Assembly: GCA_907163375.1 (NCBI GenBank)
Contig: CAJQUW010006798.1
Span: forward strand, 62,001-126,000
From: Prostheceraeus crozeri
Lineage: Eukaryota > Platyhelminthes > Polycladida > Euryleptidae
Direction of reading: 5' to 3'
DNA length: 64,000 bases
In this document: piece after piece, positions 12,882 to 24,017 of the stretch
Position numbering within the stretch: position 1 is the stretch's first letter
Layout: every line of letters starts with the position of its first letter
Translations under genes and position numbers: made by a program
Notes under the pieces: model-generated
What the model was told of the DNA's origin: nothing
Database searches by the model: none
What the model saw: the letters and a program-made list of their open reading frames with translations, nothing else

Positions 12882-13053
12882 TGTTAAACCTTTTTTTACA
12901 TGCGAGTAATTCAAAACTCTTGTTTGGCATAGACTCAGATGTATTCTAAGCCCCACTCGGCAATATCTGAAACACAATAGAAAACGTGTAAGAACACAGT
13001 ACAAAACACAATATAAAATGCATCATGCAGAGAATATGAATACAAATATAACA
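12882..13053 (-). repeat. Copia 3' LTR
   Basis: 172 bp, starts TGTTAAACC on the plus strand and ends AACA. It matches 17443-17615 apart from a homopolymer length difference. It is the 3' LTR relative to the minus-strand genes. Confidence 0.93.
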
Positions 13054-13072
13054 AATTCCCTCTCTTCTCTAT
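13054..13072 (-). other. Polypurine tract of the Copia element
   Basis: On the minus strand this reads as a purine-rich run (AGAGAAGAGAGGGAATT) directly before the 3' LTR, the expected plus-strand DNA primer position. Confidence 0.7.
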
Positions 13073-13203
13073 TTGAAGGAAAATACCTAAAAATAAGTCT
13101 CTTGAAAACTCACTACTAAAAAGAGCTATAAAAACTAAAAGAACAAAATGCACTGTGACTAGCGTAGAGAAAAAGCACCAGAAGAATATGGAGAATTGAC
13201 AAA

Positions 13204-15393
13204 CTAAGTTTGCTTCAAGTTCGCAGAAAGAACGTTCAAAAGTTTCTCTCTGTTTGCGTCCCGTTTCGTCAGACAATTAGCAAGTTGATGATCCGTCGGG
13301 ATCCAACGCAACTTGATTTCGCCTCGATCGATCATCTCTCGAAGCATAGCGATGTCAATACGAAGTCTCTTATCTAGCACAGCCTTTGTCGATGCTAAAG
13401 ATTCAACGAGCGATGCATTGTCTGTGAAGCACATTATTGCTGGAGCGAATCCATTGATTTCCTTCATCGTATGAGATAGCAGGATCGCGGCTTCCGCTGC
13501 CTCAATGAGAGCCAATGTCTCTGCTGCGAGAGTTGATCGCACCACTCGACGAACTTTCCTGGATTGCCAAGAAACGAGAGTTGTCAGCTCAGCATCACCG
13601 AGAAAGATCACGAAACCTGCCTGTGAACCACCATCACTGAGATTTCCAAAAGAAGCATCCGCGTAGACATACAATGTTGACTGTCCTTCCAACATGCGGT
13701 TGCACTCTATGGTCAAACCAACGCTCGACGATTTCAATTTACGAATGACCTTGTTGGCTCGGATAGCATCTTCTACTTGAGGATGTTTCAAGTGACTGCT
13801 CAACTCACACGCATCGAATGATAGATCTGGACGAGTTTGATTCGCAAGCCAATTCACAGATCCCACTGCTGCACGAAATGACTTGCTCTCCTTATCCGAC
13901 AACGGACGACCAGCATGCTTGTCCATGATGCCAACTTCATTCATTGAGTCCGCATAACGAGTTTGATTCATAGTGATCCGCCTTCCTGTCTGATGCAGCG
14001 CGATGCCAAGATATTTGAATGCTCTGTCTTCTTCTTTGCTTATTCTGAATTTCTGTTTCAACGGTTCAACAATTCGTTCCTGAAATGCCGTTGTTCCTCC
14101 CCAGCAAATATCATCAACGTGGATACACAGCACTCCCAGCAATTGACCTTCCTGGTCATGATGAAAGAAAAGTCCTGGATCAGTAGCTGACACACGAGCC
14201 CCTTTGCCTTCCAGGAATTCTCGCACCGTAAAGTACCATGATCTGGCAGCATCGTTCAATCCATAGACAGTCTTCTTTAGACGCCAATATGAGTCGGCAT
14301 TCGCTTCTGCTGGGGGAATCACAAACACATGACGATCAATATCACTTCCTTGAAGAAAAGCCTCTTTGATGTCCAGTGATCTCAAGGTCCAATCGTTTGC
14401 AGAAATCGTAGCAAGTGCAAGGCGCATGTTCACCTTCGAGCAAGTAGGAGAATCACAGCGTTCATTCAGTCTCTCCTCGAATCCCCTTGCCACCAGGCGA
14501 GCCTTTACTGTACTTTGGCCCTCGACCTTTTTCTCAGTCAACACCCATCGAAGAGTAAGCGGTTCCTGGGAAATATCCTGGCATTCTTCAAAGACATCGT
14601 TGTCTCTCCAGGCTCTCAATTCCTGTTCTTTTGCTTTCTGCACATCCTCTTCTAAAGCGTGAACTATAAGAACTTCTTGATCATCCGAAATTTCGCTATA
14701 TTCTGCCAGATCCATCAAATTGACACATTTCTTTGAACCATCACTAAACAAGAGATTGTAGTTATCTTTGTTGCGCCCAGTCGCTTTTCCCGCGCGATTG
14801 ATCACCGTAGCTGTTTGGACGTCTTCTCCACCATCGAATTTGAATTCAACACGCTGTCCTACTCGTGGCCGTCTTGGATTTCCTTGACCTGAATCCTTTG
14901 GCATTGCAGACCCATGCAACCGTTGCGTCAAATCGTCTTGCACTTCATCGCCTTCCTCTATTGTGGGACTACATTTCTCCGTCACCACAGTTCGAGAGAC
15001 TTCGTCTTCATCATCGCTAACATTGGAGTCACAGTCCATCTTCTCATCCACCGATCCTTCTTTGATGTCATCTTCCAATTCCTTGTTTGCGGATGGATTT
15101 TCACTCCTTTCTCGAACTGCTCGCAGGCGAGTTGGGTGCACGCGCACAAATAGTCCACCATGCTTGATGATGACCTGCTGTCCGTCTTTGCCGATCACTT
15201 TGCCTGGTCCACGCCATTCATTTGAATCAATGCGCTTATAGTACACAGACTCTCCCGATTCCACATTGTCACTCCCTCGTATGTTGTGCTTCATGGCTCG
15301 GCGCAACTTGTCGCATGACTCATTTTGAATGAACAACTTCCTTGCCGCATGCATTGCATTGATATTTTGAGCCACCATCTCGCTAACCGTCAC
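13204..15393 (-). CDS. Copia pol: integrase C-terminus, reverse transcriptase and RNase H
   Basis: A 729-residue open segment. The first 250 residues are the basic/acidic integrase tail. Reverse transcriptase follows, with WRDNDVFEE, KARLVARGFEE, LDIKEAFLQGSDI, KTVYGLNDAARSW and the catalytic HVDD (CIHVDDICWGG). RNase H motifs follow: YADASFGN, SWQSRKVRRVVRSTLAAE, and TDN...DKRLRIDIAMLRE. It copies element RNA into DNA in cytoplasmic particles. The preceding in-frame codon (15394-15396) is TGA and another TGA stands at 15538-15540. The 48-codon stretch between them is perfectly in frame with integrase upstream and this segment downstream, so pol is one frame broken by two UGA codons. Confidence 0.9.
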   Translation of the reverse strand: MTVSEMVAQNINAMHAARKLFIQNESCDKLRRAMKHNIRGSDNVESGESVYYKRIDSNEWRGPGKVIGKDGQQVIIKHGGLFVRVHPTRLRAVRERSENPSANKELEDDIKEGSVDEKMDCDSNVSDDEDEVSRTVVTEKCSPTIEEGDEVQDDLTQRLHGSAMPKDSGQGNPRRPRVGQRVEFKFDGGEDVQTATVINRAGKATGRNKDNYNLLFSDGSKKCVNLMDLAEYSEISDDQEVLIVHALEEDVQKAKEQELRAWRDNDVFEECQDISQEPLTLRWVLTEKKVEGQSTVKARLVARGFEERLNERCDSPTCSKVNMRLALATISANDWTLRSLDIKEAFLQGSDIDRHVFVIPPAEANADSYWRLKKTVYGLNDAARSWYFTVREFLEGKGARVSATDPGLFFHHDQEGQLLGVLCIHVDDICWGGTTAFQERIVEPLKQKFRISKEEDRAFKYLGIALHQTGRRITMNQTRYADSMNEVGIMDKHAGRPLSDKESKSFRAAVGSVNWLANQTRPDLSFDACELSSHLKHPQVEDAIRANKVIRKLKSSSVGLTIECNRMLEGQSTLYVYADASFGNLSDGGSQAGFVIFLGDAELTTLVSWQSRKVRRVVRSTLAAETLALIEAAEAAILLSHTMKEINGFAPAIMCFTDNASLVESLASTKAVLDKRLRIDIAMLREMIDRGEIKLRWIPTDHQLANCLTKRDANREKLLNVLSANLKQT

Positions 15394-15537
15394 TCATTCA
15401 AGCGCAGGTGGTTCATCTTCGAGCACATTTGGAAGGACTGGGTTGCGTCCAAATACCATTTGATTAGGTGAGAACCCATGCGCATTCGTCAAAGCGTTCT
15501 TTGCCGCTACCGCCCAAGATAATGCAATTTGATGACT

Positions 15538-16461
15538 TCAGTTACTCTCTGACATGATTTTCCGAACACTTTCACCCAGCACGCCATTGTACCTTTCGAC
15601 CAAGCCATTACTCCACGGACTTTCTGCTGCGGTAGTCAAAACGGTCACATTGTAGTTTTCTGCCATGCTGCGGAAATTCTCGTTATTGAACTCTCCGCCA
15701 TTGTCGGACAAAAACCGACGAGGTGCTCCGAACACACTTATCCAGATGCGAAATATGGCTTCAATGATGGTCTCTGCTTTCTTATTCTGAACGATGGCTG
15801 CAGCACTGTACCTCGTAGCCATGTCAATCAGATGTAAGAACGCAAATCCTTCCACTTGCTTGAGATCCATTGCAACTGCATCATTGAACGTAGTGGCTAT
15901 TGGAAGACCAACCGTTGGTCTTGGTCTAGGTCTCTTGAACTTTAGGCAGGTGGAGCATTCCTCTTCAACACGCTGAATGGCTTCGAAGAGTTCTGAATCA
16001 TCTCGATTGGCCCGTTTCAAAAGATCTATCAACTTCGACGCACTGGCATGGCCGAACTGCTTGTGCAATTTTGATGCTTCATCTTTACGAGTCTTCCCGC
16101 GGTCCTCAAACGCAACCAGGCTATCTTGAATGCCAGTGTCAGGACCAAGATAGATGCAGTAGTGCCCAGCACTATTCTGGAAGGTTTCCACGCTTGATCC
16201 AAGCATGGTGACCTTATCTTCGGCGAAGTCAATTACAGTGCCTGCACGCTTCATTGCCATCTTGCTGAACAGAAGTGGGATGTCGGCCTTAACAACGTCA
16301 GTCGTGATGAAAACATCTTGTGAGGACATCCGACAGGGCAACTTAAGCGTTTTCGAAGACTTCATTCGTTTTCCATCACCAAAACGAAACACGCTGTTTG
16401 ACGACGTCTCATCCAATCCCAGCTTTTCCCTTCTAATCCATCGAGGAAGCATTCCAGCCAT
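15538..16461 (-). CDS. Copia pol: protease C-terminal part and integrase
   Basis: After a short segment that completes the protease domain, an HHCC zinc-binding module is visible (LHKQFGHAS, then CSTCLKF). The DDE integrase core follows: AMDLKQ, LSDNGGEF, and SPWSNGLVERYN with the catalytic Glu. The frame is -1 relative to gag-protease and overlaps it at 16362-16461. The change point falls at a GGGAAAAG run, which suggests loss of one A rather than a standard slippery heptamer. It ends at TGA 15538-15540, which is probably a nonsense codon within a longer pol. Confidence 0.88.
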   Translation of the reverse strand: MAGMLPRWIRREKLGLDETSSNSVFRFGDGKRMKSSKTLKLPCRMSSQDVFITTDVVKADIPLLFSKMAMKRAGTVIDFAEDKVTMLGSSVETFQNSAGHYCIYLGPDTGIQDSLVAFEDRGKTRKDEASKLHKQFGHASASKLIDLLKRANRDDSELFEAIQRVEEECSTCLKFKRPRPRPTVGLPIATTFNDAVAMDLKQVEGFAFLHLIDMATRYSAAAIVQNKKAETIIEAIFRIWISVFGAPRRFLSDNGGEFNNENFRSMAENYNVTVLTTAAESPWSNGLVERYNGVLGESVRKIMSESN

Positions 16462-17411
16462 TTCTCTCCGCAGACGGTCTTCGTGCAGCCTGTGTCCAAG
16501 ATTGCCATGCCGAGTGTGTCAGTCACGATCCCGTCATTCTGAGTCATCAAGACGATGTGAACATCAGTATCGTTTTCTTTCTCATTTTCCTTTGGCAACT
16601 TATCCGGGCATTTAGCTGCCCAGTGGAAGATTGATCCACACACCTTGCATCTACTTGGCTGACCATCAGGTCCTGGTCTGTTAGTTTGGCGTCCTTGAGT
16701 CGATGAGTTCCGAGCGCCATTATTGTATCCTCGACCACGGCCATAGTTTGAATAACGACGATATGGACGACCACGACCAGCGAATCCATTATTGGCATGC
16801 AAGACGGTTTCCTCAGTATCCGTTTTACTTGAGCTGCATTCCAGAGCTTCTTGCTTCACCGTCACACCCACGGGTGTATCTCCTGGAACCTTGAAATTTC
16901 CGGCTATCTTCTTTAGACAAGTAGCCATTCCCTTGTAGGTCAGGCTATCCGTTGTTGCACGAGTCAGCTTATGTTCGTTTGCTGGGAGATTCGAAGACGC
17001 AAGCAGCCTGTACGCCAATACACCCTCCGGCAGCACCATACCGTGTTTCTTCACAACGTTGTACAAGTGATCGAAGGCCTGCAAATACTCGTCTATGGGC
17101 GTTTGTGGAGATCGCTTCATTGTTTCGAATCTCTCATACGCCTCATATGCCAGTTCGTCCTTGTCCTTTGCAAACAGCGTGTCGAGCTTCATGATAATGA
17201 GATCCAAACCAGTTTCCTCCGAAAGATCCCTTATTTCCAATTCCAAAGCTGCCTCCCTTGCTCGACCTTTCAGCGACAGAAGAACTGCAGGTCCCTGCTT
17301 CTCCAAAGGCAAATCCGTGAATATTCTCCATACCTCAATCTCCTTCTTCCAATCTTCAAATGACGTTTCCTCTCTCATCACCGGTGGGGCTTTCACGTTG
17401 ATTCCCGCCAT
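16362..17411 (-). CDS. Copia Gag and protease start
   Basis: Starts at ATG 17411 (MAGINVKAPPV), 18 nt after the primer-binding site. The N-terminal two-thirds is a Gag domain of the UBN2/Copia type (SFEDWKKEIEVWRIFTDLP, GRAREAALEL, DEYLQAFDHLYN). An RGR/RY-rich basic stretch and one CCHC knuckle follow (CKVCGSIFHWAAKC). The protease active site is LDTGCTKTVCG near the C-terminus, after which the frame is lost. It forms the particle and cleaves the polyprotein. Confidence 0.9.
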   Translation of the reverse strand: MAGINVKAPPVMREETSFEDWKKEIEVWRIFTDLPLEKQGPAVLLSLKGRAREAALELEIRDLSEETGLDLIIMKLDTLFAKDKDELAYEAYERFETMKRSPQTPIDEYLQAFDHLYNVVKKHGMVLPEGVLAYRLLASSNLPANEHKLTRATTDSLTYKGMATCLKKIAGNFKVPGDTPVGVTVKQEALECSSSKTDTEETVLHANNGFAGRGRPYRRYSNYGRGRGYNNGARNSSTQGRQTNRPGPDGQPSRCKVCGSIFHWAAKCPDKLPKENEKENDTDVHIVLMTQNDGIVTDTLGMAILDTGCTKTVCGEKWLECFLDGLEGKSWDWMRRRQTACFVLVMENE

Positions 17412-17429
17412 GTTGCAGCACCAACCACG

Positions 17430-17440
17430 CTCTGCTACCA
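17430..17440 (-). other. Primer-binding site, initiator tRNA-Met type
   Basis: The minus strand reads TGGTAGCAGAG two bases inside the 5' LTR. It is complementary to the 3' end of initiator tRNA-Met (CTCTGCTACCA, from general knowledge), so the element is likely primed by tRNA-iMet. Confidence 0.8.
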
Positions 17441-17442
17441 AA

Positions 17443-17615
17443 TGTTAAACCTTTTTTTTACATGCGAGTAATTCAAAACTCTTGTTTGGCATAGACTCAG
17501 ATGTATTCTAAGCCCCACTCGGCAATATCTGAAACACAATAGAAAACGTGTAAGAACACAGTACAAAACACAATATAAAATGCATCATGCAGAGAATATG
17601 AATACAAATATAACA
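17443..17615 (-). repeat. Copia 5' LTR
   Basis: 173 bp, the partner of 12882-13053. It begins TG and ends CA in plus-strand view and is followed directly by the TACAG duplication. Confidence 0.93.
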
Positions 17616-19900
17616 TACAGAGCGCCCTATAATTTTATTATAGCATTTTTTCTCAATCATGTCGATAGTCGATATAACACCGGAACACAGATAATCAATC
17701 CATGTTGTAGTTTCAGATGAAGGACAACTAGCCCTACATGTACAAGTAATGTGGAGTTTCAATTCATCATAGATATCAAATGAAGATGGGAGGACACTGC
17801 GTGCAACATCGACTCCCATCGGAGGGCGCTTGCTACAAATCGCCTCCTATTCACGCCATAGTACCAAACGCCCTAATTATTATCATTATTATATTATTTT
17901 ATTATATTCATGAAATTTTATTTATATTGGGATTTGTCTTCCTCTCTATTCTAATATATCATTGACATCAATGGCGATTAATTTTATATACACTACATGT
18001 ATGTATAATGGTATGGTGTAGGTATTTCAAGAAGTAAACAATTCCATTTGTTCTACTGTGTAGGCCTACGGGATATATTATTTCTCGTTAGATTGTGAGA
18101 CTCATTACCACTAAACCCTCCCTCATATCATGACATTTTGGGATAACATAAATATCAGAAAGGTTGAAATTCCTGCTTGATATAATTGCTGAGAAAATGT
18201 TTTACACATTACAAGGGGTTTCGCATGCGGCGCTTTAAAAACTTAAATTCTACCGCTTATACTCCTAAAAGGTTGGAGGCTTCGCCTGCGTTACTTTGTT
18301 TCAATATGGTTGAACTCTAATTAATCTGTAGCCATAGTGCATTAATAATCAATGTATTTTTAGTCGCCGCATAGGGCCTATAGCGTGTAGTCGCATAACA
18401 TAAATTATTCATAACTATTTAAAATTGACTCTTGGATTGCCTGTGATTATCTCAAAACTGAAAATGGGACCAGGGAAAAGTAACGTATGGTCCCTCCTAG
18501 AAGAGATCTTTCGGATTTTTTGTAAAACCGTGTTACCATCCCTGTCTAAATTTGACGCGTGAATTTGAGTAAAATTTCCTTGCAGAAAGCCTGGAAATTT
18601 CATTCAGATTTGACCCTGAATTTTCGTAAATTTCCCTGGAAAACACCTAGAAATTTTCATTCAAATTTGCACGGACACCTTGTTGATGCTTCTTTTCTTT
18701 CCTTAGTGAAACGCGTCCTAGTCGTCTTAGATTGTCAAATGTCTTCCACTAAGCTTGTCAATGCAAGATCTCCTGAAGGGTCAATATGGGACCCAATGAT
18801 AATGCTTCGTCATTCAGTGGTGACCTATGATCACTCTTTGTTTCCTTAGCTCATTATTTCCTTCTGATATTGATTTTTATTGATGACATTCTAGCGAATT
18901 ACATGAGCTTTGTTTATGTTGGTTTAATGTTTCATGACTGATGTATCGAAATCATAATAAACGCAATCTTGTTCAGCGCAGGTGCTTACTTGTCTTTTCG
19001 TCTGTCGGAAGAACTGCAGAAGTGAGAAGGATTTCTTTTCGTGTTGCTTTTGCGGTCACTTACGTAATGGCGGCTCAACCTTAATCAAATAGCTGTCATA
19101 ATCTTTTTTGAAAGCCAAAAGTTGTTCTTAGATGTAATTGTCTTTTTATTATGTTTGAAGTACAAGAAATGAGGGAAAGGTTTGATTTGAATCATTGCCG
19201 GAGCTACAAGTAATGATGAAATATCCTCAGGCTGAGCTGCGAGCGTTTTTGACTTTTTAGCCGCCATCAGTGAGGTAGATCAGCAACTCACTCTACAGAC
19301 CATCGGTAGGTGTATGTGCTTGGAAATCCGGCAGCTCACCTTCGTGTATGAAGTGCAAACACGAATTAGTTATTTGCACTGGTGTTTGCAAATTTCAAAT
19401 TTTAGAAACTAACTCCACAGAAATAGATTTGAACTACATGTATTCATTAATTGTAGATGTCTGTATTTCGGATGATGATTTGTTTGCATGTGAGTTACTG
19501 AATCTTTACGGGTATACTGCACTGATGACGGCTAAAAATCCAGAAACATTAATATTTCCCGTAATGGTTTGTATCAAATGTTGCTCTCATCTCATTTCAG
19601 ATTAAATAGTATATTAAGTTGCATGGGTTCTGTAATGTGTAATATTTGGGCACAATATAGAAGTCCATTTTCTTATATTGAGCAAGTGCGATAGCTTTTA
19701 GTTGTCCATTTATTCTGTGTGACATCGATTCAAAATTATTTTCTTGATGCAACGTGGCGGATTCTCAGTGATCATTTCAAAGTTGCTGATGCAGTAGCAA
19801 TTAGCAGCTCAATGATTAATTTCTGTAAGGTACTTTATGATTCAAAGGAAAACAGTTGCTAGCACGAGTACCACCACTACATTTATTTTCTACTTGCTCA
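17616..19900. other. Non-coding
   Basis: No supported gene. It contains further GCGC(C/T)TTGGTAC-like repeat copies to about 17875. A patch of repeated TGGAAATTTnATTCA-type sequence at about 18550-18670 resembles the CCTGGAAA patches at 6140 and 46180. Confidence 0.4.
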
Positions 19901-20492
19901 CTATTTGCCCGAACGCAATCTAGTTCTTCGGTAAACAGCGCAAGAGCATATCTTCACGCAAACGCTCGTCGATCTGCAGAAAGCGGAGCGAAGCTTTGTT
20001 TTCCAGTTCATCCAAAGGCATAGGGTGACTCTAATGCACCATTTCTTAAACGTCCCCAAAAGAAAAAATTCACAGGGCATTGAACCTGATGGTATCGGAA
20101 GCCATTCCAAAGGCTCCCATGACGGTCAATCCAAGATTTAGGAAAATTGCTGGTTAAATAATTTACGATGGGTCTGTAGTAGTGCGCTGGCATTCCATCC
20201 TGCATGTAAATATTCCTATCCTTCATGACATTCGGTGTATTTTATACAGCATAGAAAGGAAGATTTTACCACACATTCTCGATTTCTCGAAAGAATAATG
20301 GCTCTCCCAAGAAAATGGCTTGTGGAATTGCCTGCCCAAGCATTTAGACTGCGCTGTACATAGATTTTGTATTAAGATATTTGCTGTGACCAGACCGCTC
20401 TGCTGAAGCAGTCTTCCAAATGTCGAACAGCTGAACAGCAATTTCCTAGTGGTTTCATGAAAATTCTTCACAGTAAAGACGGGATCTTGCAC
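19901..20492 (-). pseudogene. Degraded mariner/Tc1-like transposase
   Basis: The minus-strand frames give the distal part of a mariner-type DDE/D transposase: YMQDGMPAHYYRPIVNYL (catalytic Asp of the DG-x-x-AH block), then FPKSWIDRHG, then an eroded PPRSPDL block and NFFFWGRLRN. The upstream helix-turn-helix-like half lies at about 20223-20492. Frameshifts break it into three pieces. No flanking inverted repeats were located. Confidence 0.7.
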
Positions 20493-21035
20493 TGTGTGAC
20501 GTCATGGCACAATTAATAGAAAGTGACAAAGCTGCACGAGAATAGTACAATATAAATTTGAATGTAAAAATTTTGAACGAAATGAAGAAAGTTGTCTTTG
20601 AAACAGTTAAGTAAAATCATCCATAGGCCTACATGTAGGGATTCAAGTAACTGAGGATTCAGAAGCATCTTTATTAGAACAGACCTAACTTCTGCTTGAA
20701 CGCTTTCAAAACTTAACGGGTTGTGTAATATTGAATGATCGTAAGTTTCTTACTTTGAGGGAGCCCACGACTACGCGAGGGGGCCCGTTCCGATTTGACT
20801 TTCCGGTTTTTATTTTTGCTAAGAGTGGCAGCCCTGTGTGAGCTCAAAACGCTTACGTACTGTGAGTCGCTAAAATTTATTAGAAATATTTATTAAGAAA
20901 AATTCATTATTTTTTTCATTGAGTAACCCCTTTCTTCGTTCATGGCTTGTAGCTGTGCCAGGTGCTAGGGGTGAGAATTCTGTGAAAACTCTATCTGCGG
21001 TTTTTAGTGACTTGTGATGTGTTGCGGCTACCGTT
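20493..21035. other. Non-coding flank of the Polinton insertion
   Basis: No gene. It ends with ACCGTT (21030-21035), the left target-site duplication of the large element. Confidence 0.5.
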
Positions 21036-21860
21036 AGTAGTAAGCAAGTGACAAACACTCGACCGGCGCCCCCCCCCTCTGGAACGGCAGAGTGTCGTGG
21101 TCGGCCGCCGTTGGTGCTTCGGGTCTGAGTCCCCCCCCTCTGGAACGACAGAGGTTGTGGTCTGTCGTGGTGTGCCGGCCAGGTGGGTTCACGTTCACAA
21201 CATGTTCGCTGACTCCCCCCCCCTCTGCAACGACAGAGTGTGAGACTCGGGTGAGTTGGTCCGACCGCCTGGTTGACGTGGGCGACCGTCTAGGTTGACG
21301 TGGGCGACCGTCCAGGTTGACGTGGGCGACCGTCTAGGTTGTCGTGGATGGTGAAATGGCTGCCAGATTCGGATTCAGCGTAAAATTCTTCATCTGTGGT
21401 GTGATTTCCAGCTCAATCGGCGAGAAAAAATTTTTCTTCAAAATTTTAACAGAGTTAGAATTTGGGACGTTTTGGTGTGTAGCGCCCAAACGAAGCATCG
21501 GATGAGAAAACGGAGGCCAGATTCGGATTCAGCGTGAAATTCTGCATCGGTATGGTGAGTTTCAAGTCAATCGGAGAGAAAAAAATTTTCGCTGATGTCC
21601 CCCCCCCTCTGGACAGCTTGCTTCGATTTTGGCTTCTAGTGGACGGATTTTGTCGTGCGATAGCTCGTTTGAAAGCTAAGAGTGAGACAAATTCAGTGAA
21701 AGAATCGGCTTGTTCCTATCTGTCTTCGTTTAGATGTGAGACGCCATTTAAGATTTTGGGACATTGGCGAAAAACGACAGAGTTAGAATTTGGGACGTTT
21801 TGGGTTCTAGCTTCAAAACGAAGCATCGGATTGGAAAACGGATTTCAGATTTGGAATCAG
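21036..21860 (+). repeat. Left terminal inverted repeat
   Basis: It matches the right end in reverse complement but with an extra internal segment around 21360-21560. It contains three C-run/CTCTGG blocks (about 21069, 21131, 21217) and three tandem copies of a 22-bp GTTGACGTGGGCGACCGTCT unit (about 21273-21338); the right end has two copies. Confidence 0.88.
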
Positions 21861-22082
21861 CGTGAAATTCTCTATCTGTATGGTGAGTTTCAAGTCAATC
21901 GGAGAGAAAAAATTTTCAACATTTTTCAAAAAACGACAGAGTTAGAATTTTTGCGATGGCTGCCTACTGTAGAGCCAAAACGAAGCATCGGATGAGAAAA
22001 CGGAGGCCAGATTCGGATTCAGCGTGAAATTCTGCATCGGTATGGTGAGTTTCAAATCAATCGGAGAGAAAAATTTTCGCTG

Positions 22083-23308
22083 ACGTCCCCCCCCTCTGGA
22101 CAGCTTGCTTCGATTTTGGCTTCCAGTGGACGGATTTTGTCGTGCGATAGCTCGTTTGAAAGCTAAGAGTGCGACAAATTCAGTGAAAGAATCGGCTTGT
22201 TCCTATCTGTCTTCGTTCAAAAGTTAGAGCGGTTACAAGATTTTAGGTCGGAGCTCGCTCACCTGAAAAAATCCTAAGTGTCAGAGTGACTTTGTATGGG
22301 TAAAAATTTGAAAATTTTCCAAAGTGTGGAATTTCGACCTGGGACCGTCACCAAAACATTTTTCATCAAATTTTGAAATTTCACTGACGTCCCCCCACCT
22401 CTGGACAGCTTGCTTCGATTTTGGCTTCCAGTGGACGGATTTTGTCGTGCGATAGCTCGTTTGAAAGCTAAGAGTGCGACAAATTCAGTGAAAGAATCGG
22501 CTTGTTCCTATCTGTCTTCGTTCAAAAGTTAGAGCGGTTACAAGATTTTAGGTCGGAGCTCGCTCACCTGAAAAAATCCTAAGTGTCAGAGTGGCTTTGT
22601 ATGGGTAAAAATTTGAAAATTTTCCAAAGTGTGGAGTTTCGACCTGGGACCGTCACCAAAACATTTTTCATCAAATTTTGAAATTTCACTGACGTCCCCC
22701 CCCTCTGGACAGCTTGCTTCGATTTTGGCTTCCAGTGGACGGATTTTGTCGTGCGATAGCTCGTTTGAAAGCTAAGAGTGAGACAAATTCAGTGAAAGAA
22801 TCGGCTTGTTCCTATCTGTCTTCGTTCAAAAGTTAGAGCGGTTACAAGATTTTAGGTCGGAGCTCGCTCACCTGAAAAAATCCTAAGTGTCAGAGTGGCT
22901 TTGTATGGGTAAAAATTTGAAAATTTTCCAAAGTGTGGAATTTCGACCTGGGACCGTCACCAAAACATTTTTCATCAAATTTTGAAATTTCACTGACGTC
23001 CCCCCCCCTCTGGACAGCTTGCTTCGATTTTGGCTTCCAGTGGACGGATTTTGTCGTGCGATAGCTCGTTTGAAAGCTAAGAGTGAGACAAATTCAGTGA
23101 AAGAATCGGCTTGTTCCTATCTGTCTTCGTTCAAAAGTTAGAGCGGTTACAAGATTTTAGGTCGGAGCTCGCTCACCTGAAAAAAAAATCCTAAGTGTCA
23201 GAGTATGGGTAAAAATTTGAAAATTTTCCAAAGTGTGGAATTTCGACCTGGGACCGTCACCAAAACATTTTTCATCAAATTTTGAAATTTCACTGACGTC
23301 CCCCCCCT
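22083..23308 (+). repeat. Four tandem ~305-bp subterminal repeats
   Basis: Units start with C7-9 then CTCTGGACAGCTTGCTTCG at about 22090, 22395, 22699 and 23003, spaced 304-305 bp. Each carries a TCGTGCGATAGCTCGTTTGA segment and a GACCTGGGACCGTCACC segment. A longer related unit at 21600-22083 joins them to the terminal repeat. They are non-coding and nearly identical, and there is no equivalent array at the right end. Confidence 0.9.
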
Positions 23309-23332
23309 CTTATCGATTGCATATTCACAGGG

Positions 23333-23366
23333 TATATAAGAACGGGATCGGGAGAGGAATTTCACT
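23333..23366 (+). promoter_or_regulatory. TATA/initiator promoter of the 24018 gene
   Basis: TATATAAG at 23333-23340 and TTTCACT at 23360-23366 place the initiator A at 23364, 31 nt from the TATA start, the textbook RNA polymerase II spacing. A first exon would run to CAG|GTAAGT at 23397/23398. Confidence 0.75.
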
Positions 23367-23397
23367 AAGTTGAGAAACTGACTACAGGTAAGTCGTT

Positions 23398-24010
23398 TCT
23401 CTTGAGGTCCGATATCGGACTTCTGACTTTACATTGCTGATATCAGCTAAGGTGTCAGACTTATAGGTTAGTCAGTATAGCATGACTGACCATTTGATGA
23501 TAGTAGGCCGAAATCTTCAAACGGCTATAACTTTGCTTCTACAAGTCCTTTAGACTTGATTCAAAAAACATTCGACAGCGTTTGCTATGCTGAAGGTGAC
23601 AGACTACTTATAAACGTTTTATGAGTAGTACTAAAATACTGAAAAATTTAAATTCATATTTAATGATAATAATTAAAGTTTTTGAATAAAAAGCAGTCGT
23701 TTATTAGTCTCTGTGACTTGGGTCGTTTCCTCTTGTAAATAACTCCACCGGTTTTCATGTCAAAACTGGGGCCCGGATACCAACACAGTGATATGACGCA
23801 CGCTCTGTCCGATCGAGGTTGGATTTGTGGGTCGAGGCCTTGGAGCTGGGATAAGATCCCCTCTGAGTAATGCCTGTAACGGATTCAAGAGCTTAACACC
23901 CAAACGGTTGCTGACTTGCTATCAAATGTTTGGTGTCTTAGTCTTTCAATGCATATCAGCAAGTAGTATCCTATAAACACTTGCTATCAAATTTTACTCT
24001 ATCTTTACAG
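23398..24010 (+). other. Predicted 5'-leader intron, 613 nt
   Basis: Donor CAG|GTAAGT at 23398 and acceptor TTTACTCTATCTTTACAG ending at 24010, eight nt before the coding ATG. This explains the lack of coding between promoter and gene. Confidence 0.65.
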
Positions 24011-24017
24011 AATTATC

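Larger units (their letters stand above)
12882..17615 (-). mobile_element. Young Copia-type LTR retrotransposon
   Basis: A 4.7-kb element with 172/173-bp LTRs (12882-13053 and 17443-17615) that differ only in a T-run as far as I can see. They begin TG and end CA and are flanked by a perfect 5-bp duplication TACAG (12877-12881; 17616-17620). Coding is on the minus strand in the Copia order gag, protease, integrase, reverse transcriptase, RNase H. The primer-binding site and polypurine tract are readable. The near-identical LTRs imply recent insertion, yet pol carries one apparent frameshift and two in-frame TGA codons. Confidence 0.93.

Noticed and set aside
15394-15540. Variant genetic code with TGA as sense
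   Set aside because: The spliced 24018 gene and ordinary genes end in TGA, and no other gene needs it as sense.
16420-16461. Programmed -1 frameshift between Copia gag and pol
   Set aside because: The GGGAAAAG run is not in X-XXY-YYZ phase with the gag frame; a one-base deletion explains it better.
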